Of a DNA stretch of 64,000 nt, positions 60,201 to 64,000 are shown one piece after another (the stretch's first letter is position 1; every line of letters begins with the position of its first letter). This stretch comes from an uncultured Ectothiorhodospiraceae bacterium (GTDB taxonomy: Bacteria > Pseudomonadota > Gammaproteobacteria > CAMYNG01). The position numbers and the translations under genes were made by a program. The notes under the pieces are model-generated. The model made no database searches, had not been told where the DNA came from, and worked only from the letters and a program-made list of their open reading frames with translations. Location: positions 1-64,000 of the forward strand of contig CAMYNG010000002.1 of assembly GCA_947259765.1 (NCBI GenBank), given 5' to 3'.

Positions 60201-61328
60201 TCCGGTAACGCGGTCCTGCAGCGTGTAACCCCCACCATCAAAATCCAACCACAGCATGCGCGCCAACTGTAATTTGTCCGGCTCCGGATCTGGATCGCCC
60301 CGCCGGACGACTCGCAACTGCATTTTTTCTCCCGCCTTGATTTGGTAGGCGGGGAGTTGACGCCACGCCTTGGGCAGATTGGTCTGGCGGGGATCAATCG
60401 TCGTCAGTCCGGTGACTTCCACCAAACGCAACTCATTGCGGGCATCAAAAACCCACACTTCATCAGTCGGCCAGGGTGTCGCATTTTCCGACGCTGGAGT
60501 CGGCAGGGTTAGTGCTGTGACGTTGTCTGCCTGCCGAGTCGTTAAATCTATTTTCCAACTACCGGGCCGCACTTGTACGCGCAGGCGACCGTCCGCTTCC
60601 AGGCGGGCCGGCAAACGACTGACGAGTTGCAACGGGATTTGACCGGCGAGTAACTCGTGGCCAAGCACGACTTCCCGCTGGCTGCCGGATACACGCAGGT
60701 CGATATGCGTAACCACGCGCAAGGGTATATCGTCGATTACACGGCGAAAAACCTGCAGGTCTAGACGCTCGCCTTCGACACCCGTGTCTTTAGGCCCGGT
60801 GTCGCGCTCGCGCAACCACAAACGGCCCTGGGTATCCAGGTCCGGTGTCGACACGGCGTTACCATTAATATTGAGTGCAACCAGGCCGGTTTGCTGCGCC
60901 AGGTGTAGCGATTCCGGTAAGCGCTCCCAGCTAAACTCACCTTTTATCTGGTGCAGTCCGGGACCCAGTTTCACCACTGGACGCTGCTGTCGTTCAAGTA
61001 CCACAACCGGTTTGCCATTTATCTGCACACGTTGTGGCCAGATTTTCGGGCCGCCGGGCAACGTTAGCCAGGATTCATTGAACACCTGCCAGTGCTGTGC
61101 AAAGTGCCCCCCGGTCTGCGTCAACGTCAGTTGCAGACGACTGGGCCAGGCGCAAAACCGCGTCTCAGCATTGTTAAACGCGAATGGACAAACGCGTTGT
61201 TCCTCACCTTTCAGCACCCAGTCCACCCAGGGCTTCAGCGGCTCCGGGACCTGTTCAACGGCTAATGGCCGGGCACTGACGGCCAGCACAGGAAGAATTA
61301 GCACGCTAATAAGCAGAAGACGTTTCAT
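57246..61328 (-). CDS. giant internally duplicated membrane protein of unknown function
   Basis: A protein of about 1360 residues. A signal peptide (1-20) precedes a long beta-rich periplasmic region. Several hydrophobic helices lie around 475-575, more at 680-730, and four to six at 1215-1345 before a basic tail. Two modules resemble each other: about 34-160 and 740-860. Both have two Cys near the start, an SRLQLTL/SPRLQLTV strand, a QRVQING/EDVLIND turn and a GLHQIKGEF/GTHEVVFRG strand. The second module follows a hydrophobic stretch ending PSAANA, which looks like a second signal sequence. The ATG at 61328 follows AGGA at six bases. No enzymatic domain is recognised; an envelope scaffold or sensor is possible. 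Confidence 0.8.
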   Translation of the reverse strand: MKRLLLISVLILPVLAVSARPLAVEQVPEPLKPWVDWVLKGEEQRVCPFAFNNAETRFCAWPSRLQLTLTQTGGHFAQHWQVFNESWLTLPGGPKIWPQRVQINGKPVVVLERQQRPVVKLGPGLHQIKGEFSWERLPESLHLAQQTGLVALNINGNAVSTPDLDTQGRLWLRERDTGPKDTGVEGERLDLQVFRRVIDDIPLRVVTHIDLRVSGSQREVVLGHELLAGQIPLQLVSRLPARLEADGRLRVQVRPGSWKIDLTTRQADNVTALTLPTPASENATPWPTDEVWVFDARNELRLVEVTGLTTIDPRQTNLPKAWRQLPAYQIKAGEKMQLRVVRRGDPDPEPDKLQLARMLWLDFDGGGYTLQDRVTGSMTRGWRMEVEPAIELGRVAVDGQAQFITQLPGSDKRGVEVRRGALQLEADSRYAGSIRRVPAIGWDQDFHKVNAVLNLPPGWRLLAAGGVDNVPDTWLASWTLLDLFIVLIITLTVTRLWGWQWGVLALLTLGLIWQEPFGAPRYVWLNILAAIALLRVLPVNKFSLVVRWYRNASLLALVLIVVPFMVDEIRVGLYPQLEMPAAGYGFGEQRATPASISPARAPQFEAEADYSSGALYDKLEGKVARKARAKQQLVQLDPRANVQTGPGLPQWQWRAINLGWNGPVNRDQEISLVLVNPPTNLVLSFVRVGLLALLCLLMFGVRFKVGKGFYRSAPALIFLLVPFLMVLPSAANAEFPGNELLDELKTRILEPAECLPACAQSPRLQLTVDNTRLLGRMQIHTQQAVAVPLPAGARQWWPEDVLINDKPAHGLYRSRNGQLLLALEAGTHEVVFRGRLPARSHFQLPLPLTPRQVTINAQGWTVDGVHENGVPDRQLQLTRISDAAGGKKLNALEPGSLPPFVRIERTLRLGLDWYVDTRLVRVSPPTSAVVIEVPLIDGESVLTDGVRTENGKVLINMSPRQSQLSWLSSLEKQTRLTLRAPQTTNWVETWRVDVSPVWHLLAAGLPVVHHTNPQQRWLPEWRPWPGEEVSLTVSRPEGVTGQTLTVDSSILNVAPGKRATDVELHLVLRSSQGSQHTVTLPDGADLQRVTINGAAQPIRQEGNQVTVPVVPGKQQMQLFWRQTNGMHLLLRTPQVDIGAPSVNSRVQLKLGRDRWVLLTGGPRLGPAVLIWGVLIVVALIAVGLSRIDLTPLRFWHWLLLGVGLTQIPVFLSVVIVGWLLALGARERVATEQHPAVFNLLQIGLAGLTVLAIIFLFVAVRQGLLGLPEMQIAGNNSTAYALNWFQDRSATSLPQAWVLSVPLLIYRLLMLAWALWLAFALLRWLRWGWQCFSRNGLWRHWERKKVKPSKAKRPPPAATSE

Positions 61329-61421
61329 AAGCAGTCCTTTCACGGCGCGAATTGTGAGTGGCAAGTCATAACTTTAACGCGTAATTCGGCATTCGGGGTT
61401 ACGCGCCGGCGGAAAATGGCG

Positions 61422-61449
61422 TGAACCCGATCTGAACCCATTCTGAACC
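61422..61449. promoter_or_regulatory. three 11-base-phased GGTTCA repeats
   Basis: On the minus strand GGTTCA occurs three times, at 61444-61449, 61433-61438 and 61422-61427, with an exact 11-base period. They lie about 95 bases upstream of the giant membrane protein gene. The spacing suits tandem binding of a response regulator. The regulator is not identified. Confidence 0.45.
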
Positions 61450-61497
61450 GGGTCACAGCACATCCTGCCGGACTTGACGCTGGCCAATTACTTTACT

Positions 61498-61519
61498 AAT
61501 TTCTGTAATAACAGAAATT
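61498..61519. promoter_or_regulatory. palindromic operator next to the GbsR/MarR gene
   Basis: Perfect inverted repeat with 9-base arms AATTTCTGT and ACAGAAATT separated by 4 bases, ending 10 bases before the regulator ATG. Geometry and place fit a winged-helix dimer that represses its own gene and perhaps the divergent membrane protein gene. Confidence 0.6.
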
Positions 61520-61529
61520 GGTGAATTAA

Positions 61530-62069
61530 ATGCAACTGACCCCGATCATGCAAAAGTACATCCTCCATTGGGGGGAAATGGGTACCCGTTGGGGGGTCAA
61601 TCGCACCGTAGCGCAGATCCATGCCCTATTGTATCTGTCGCCGTCACCGTTGCACGCCGAAGACATCGCCGAAACCCTGGGTGTCGCCCGCTCTAATGTC
61701 AGTACCAGCCTGAAAGAATTGCAAAGCTGGAACCTGGTCAGAGTGGTTCACGTCATGGGCGATCGCCGGGACTACTTCGAATCGCTCAGGGACCTGTGGG
61801 AAATGTTTATGGTCATCATGGAGGAACGTAAACACCGTGAGATCGATCCAACCTTGACTGTGCTACGTGACTGCGTTGTCGCGGCGGACGCGGACAAGAC
61901 GACACCGGCGGAAATCAAGGCACGCATGGCTGAAGTACTCGAATTCATGGAAACCCTGACCAACTGGTACGACCAGATGAAAACAGTGCCGCGCCCAATG
62001 CTTGTTAAGCTTATGAAGACGGGCGCGAAAATTACTCGCTTTTTGGGCAAGAGCGACAGCAAACGCTAG
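61530..62069 (+). CDS. GbsR/MarR-family transcriptional regulator
   Basis: A 179-residue winged-helix regulator. The HTH lies near residues 28-80 (ALLYLSPSPLHAEDIAETLGVARSNVSTSLKELQSWNLV) broken into helix 2, helix 3 and the wing, with VHVMGDRRDYFES as the wing strand. A C-terminal dimerisation region of about 90 residues follows and is typical of the GbsR group, which includes regulators of glycine betaine synthesis and uptake. No betaine genes are near. A perfect palindrome lies just upstream and the giant membrane gene is divergent, so that gene is the obvious candidate target. Confidence 0.87.
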   Translation: MQLTPIMQKYILHWGEMGTRWGVNRTVAQIHALLYLSPSPLHAEDIAETLGVARSNVSTSLKELQSWNLVRVVHVMGDRRDYFESLRDLWEMFMVIMEERKHREIDPTLTVLRDCVVAADADKTTPAEIKARMAEVLEFMETLTNWYDQMKTVPRPMLVKLMKTGAKITRFLGKSDSKR

Positions 62070-62203
62070 CCACTCACAGACTCAATACAAGGATATTCGC
62101 TGTGTTTACCAGAAAGTACGCCGGAATACGCAGGCAAACTGACTCAAGCTCCGGCTTTTGACCACACGGTAGGAACTAAGCGGAAACATCTCAGCAGGAA
62201 ATA

Positions 62204-63208
62204 TCAAGGATACTGGTAGAGACTAGAAGGTATATACAGAAGCTTTACCTTTGCGATCTGTTCAACCTGAGATTGTATCTCCGCACCCAGATCCTCGATA
62301 TTGGGTGGTCTCTCTGTTCCGCTGATAACAATCTTTACCTTATGTCCAGAGACCAAAACGGATTTGATTATAAAGTTAGAAGGATATTGACCCACCCATT
62401 GGTTAGCGATGGTCGTGATTCTTGCCTGAGCGATGCTATCACGCGCTACTCTAATGGTTGCAATCGATAGGGGAATCGCAACGAGCAGGACAGCAAGGGT
62501 CACAATTTCGTAAGCCGCGCGTTTTTTTGGACGACTCATATCGGATTTTACGGCCGCCCCTAGTCCCAAGAGAGCAAAAACAGCACCCCCAGCCAACAGG
62601 ATCGAAAACAAGTTGGTCAGAAACAACAGCAGGGCGCCCCATGCATCTGCCCATTGTGCCGCTGATATCGCGATACCTACCACACACAAGGGCGGTACCA
62701 GCGCAATGGATATGGCGACGCCTGGTATAGAGTCTGCAATTTCCTTGCGGCTCATGGCATAGGCACCCGCGGTGCCTGCTGCCAGAGCGATGATGAGATC
62801 AAGCACCCGTGGTACAACGCGGGCGGTTATCTGAGAATTAGTTTCAAAATCGACAACATGAATTCCCAGCCTGCCGAGCCCCGCGGAGACGATGATTACA
62901 CCGAGTGTACCGGCCACCACCAGCAGACTGGAGCGCCATGCGCGCCGCGCATTTCCCATGACCAATGCGGCCGTAGTCGCCACGATCGGAATCATCAGCG
63001 GCGCAATGAGCATGGCGCCAATCACGGTTGCGGTCGAATCTGCGACTATTCCCGGTGTCGCAATTACAGCGGATAGGAATAGGAGAAGGGAGAACTGAGC
63101 GACATGTCGCTGTTTTCTCTCGCCCTCGAAGAAGAGTTTGCCCTCAAGTTCCGGCAAATCCGCTGACGTGAATTTTTTAATTTTTAGTTTTTCTATTAGG
63201 TTTGCCAC
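62204..63208 (-). CDS. DUF389 (TIGR00341-type) membrane protein
   Basis: A 334-residue integral membrane protein with about six helices in the first 260 residues and a soluble C-terminal tail. LSAVIATPGIVADSTATVIGAMLIAPLM is the characteristic first-helix region (two segments), and IADSIPGVAISIALVPPLCVVGI is the second. DUF389 proteins are of unknown function. A 30-base gap separates it from the upstream membrane protein gene, so they are probably co-transcribed. Confidence 0.88.
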   Translation of the reverse strand: MANLIEKLKIKKFTSADLPELEGKLFFEGERKQRHVAQFSLLLFLSAVIATPGIVADSTATVIGAMLIAPLMIPIVATTAALVMGNARRAWRSSLLVVAGTLGVIIVSAGLGRLGIHVVDFETNSQITARVVPRVLDLIIALAAGTAGAYAMSRKEIADSIPGVAISIALVPPLCVVGIAISAAQWADAWGALLLFLTNLFSILLAGGAVFALLGLGAAVKSDMSRPKKRAAYEIVTLAVLLVAIPLSIATIRVARDSIAQARITTIANQWVGQYPSNFIIKSVLVSGHKVKIVISGTERPPNIEDLGAEIQSQVEQIAKVKLLYIPSSLYQYP

Positions 63209-63238
63209 GAGATTAACCTCCTGCCCCTTTTAGTCTCG

Positions 63239-63901
63239 TTAAAAATGTATAACACTCAACCCAGCCTTACTCATATACTCGTGCAGCGTATTGTGTTCGT
63301 CAAAAATCTGAGCGACTTTGTAGGTATATGGGTCTACTTCGAGAGTAACCGGGTCAGGCCGAGGTAGTTTTGCCTGTCCCCCATCAACAGATACAAGTAT
63401 AAATCTATCAATTAAGCCGCCAGCATAAGAAAGATCATACCAGTAGCTATTTGCTGTTGGATCCGGATGCGTAATCGCCCATGATTCACTGAAGTCTTTA
63501 ACATGAATCCCATCTTCATCATAGCGAACCCTGATACGCAAGCGAGGATCTTCTTTCAGGAAGGCCTCTACCGCCCGATTTGTTTCAATCGATTTCCAGT
63601 CGAGTTTTGGATTTGATGATGTTATAAAATCCAAGATCTGATCATAATTCATGTCCCTCACTGGCTTTCTATCTGGCAACACGTATCGAGCGATAGAAGG
63701 ACTTACAAATAAAAGTGAGCTAATCAACCCCAGAACATACGCTATCGGCTCTACATCTCTTCCTGATATCCAAATTACGCCAGTAAATAATGCGAGAGCA
63801 AAGAATAGAAGCGCAATTTCCCGTAGTGAGTGAGCATTTGCCTTGGCCCATATTGCCAGCCTAATGACTTTGTTACTTTTTCTTATAGAATCAATACCCA
63901 T
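63239..63901 (-). CDS. two-helix membrane protein with soluble domain, unknown
   Basis: A 220-residue protein with a basic N-terminus, two hydrophobic helices (about 28-46 and 51-68) and a C-terminal cytoplasmic domain of about 150 residues rich in Asp. No family recognised. It lies just upstream of the DUF389 gene on the same strand and may work with it. Confidence 0.65.
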   Translation of the reverse strand: MGIDSIRKSNKVIRLAIWAKANAHSLREIALLFFALALFTGVIWISGRDVEPIAYVLGLISSLLFVSPSIARYVLPDRKPVRDMNYDQILDFITSSNPKLDWKSIETNRAVEAFLKEDPRLRIRVRYDEDGIHVKDFSESWAITHPDPTANSYWYDLSYAGGLIDRFILVSVDGGQAKLPRPDPVTLEVDPYTYKVAQIFDEHNTLHEYMSKAGLSVIHF

Positions 63902-64000
63902 TACTAATTACACATTGTGAATTGATCAAAAAATAGCCTACCGTCACTGTTAATTTTTTACTGTTAACGTGCCCAAGTCAACGAGTTACCAACTCCCTTC

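Noticed and set aside
1-64000. CRISPR arrays, tRNA, rRNA and riboswitches
   Set aside because: I saw no regularly spaced repeats with unique spacers, no cloverleaf or rRNA-like sequence, and no conserved riboswitch core in the untranslated regions read.

Overview
The window looks like chromosomal DNA of a free-living gammaproteobacterium, probably a respiratory lineage near the Chromatiales and related sulfur-metabolising groups. This rests on gene content: class A PutA, PutP, SlyD, bactofilin, a TtrS/TtrR-like two-component pair, a YeeE/YedE thiosulfate-type permease with a two-domain rhodanese, many c-di-GMP and chemotaxis proteins, and small gammaproteobacterial families such as DUF2288, DUF3175, DUF3379, DUF6969 and UPF0213. 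I see no rRNA, tRNA, CRISPR array, intact insertion sequence, prophage or plasmid backbone. Genes are dense on both strands, in short operons with 4-base overlaps.

Layout. 1-10 kb: a small conserved protein, a flippase-like membrane protein, a secreted metalloprotease/propeller/outer-membrane-barrel protein, a methyltransferase, bactofilin, cold shock protein, a PilZ protein and a FixJ-type regulator with a hybrid-input sensor kinase. 10-23 kb: a spondin-domain protein, a secreted sugar-dehydrogenase-like protein, an ECF sigma/anti-sigma pair, a spermidine-synthase-like protein, histidine phosphatase, FHA, HAD, DUF99, Yip1-like, intradiol-dioxygenase-like, cyclophilin-like, DUF4395-rhodanese, YjbQ and CheX. 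23-29 kb: a three-gene unit joining a PhnD-type binding protein to two membrane c-di-GMP enzymes. 29-38 kb: glycosyltransferase/exported methyltransferase operon, thioredoxin-HEAT protein, PutP, a run of small genes, an HDOD protein, and two gene relics (a peroxiredoxin C-terminus and an internally deleted CDF transporter). 38-46 kb: thioredoxin, SlyD, and a sulfur-trafficking cluster (YeeE, a tiny Cys-repeat protein, DUF6969, rhodanese), then a DksA-like protein, GIY-YIG, DUF488, TlpA. 46-57 kb: tag, small unknowns, putA, repeat elements, and a REC-CheC / PAS-GGDEF operon divergent from a PAS-containing chemoreceptor. 57-64 kb: a giant internally duplicated membrane protein, divergent GbsR/MarR-type regulator with a clear palindromic operator, a DUF389 membrane protein and one more membrane protein.

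Themes that connect genes: (1) environmental sensing feeding c-di-GMP and chemotaxis (three diguanylate cyclases, one of them also EAL; PilZ; HDOD; CheX; REC-CheC; MCP); (2) sulfane sulfur and thiol redox chemistry (YeeE, two rhodanese proteins, Cys-repeat protein, several thioredoxin-fold proteins); (3) proline use (PutA and PutP, 15 kb apart); (4) envelope proteins of unknown role. The best candidates for something undescribed are the Cys-repeat microprotein inside the YeeE operon, the 1360-residue duplicated membrane protein with its palindromic and 11-base-phased upstream sites, and the 312-base element with terminal inverted repeats downstream of putA. All functions are assigned by reading translated sequence without database searches.
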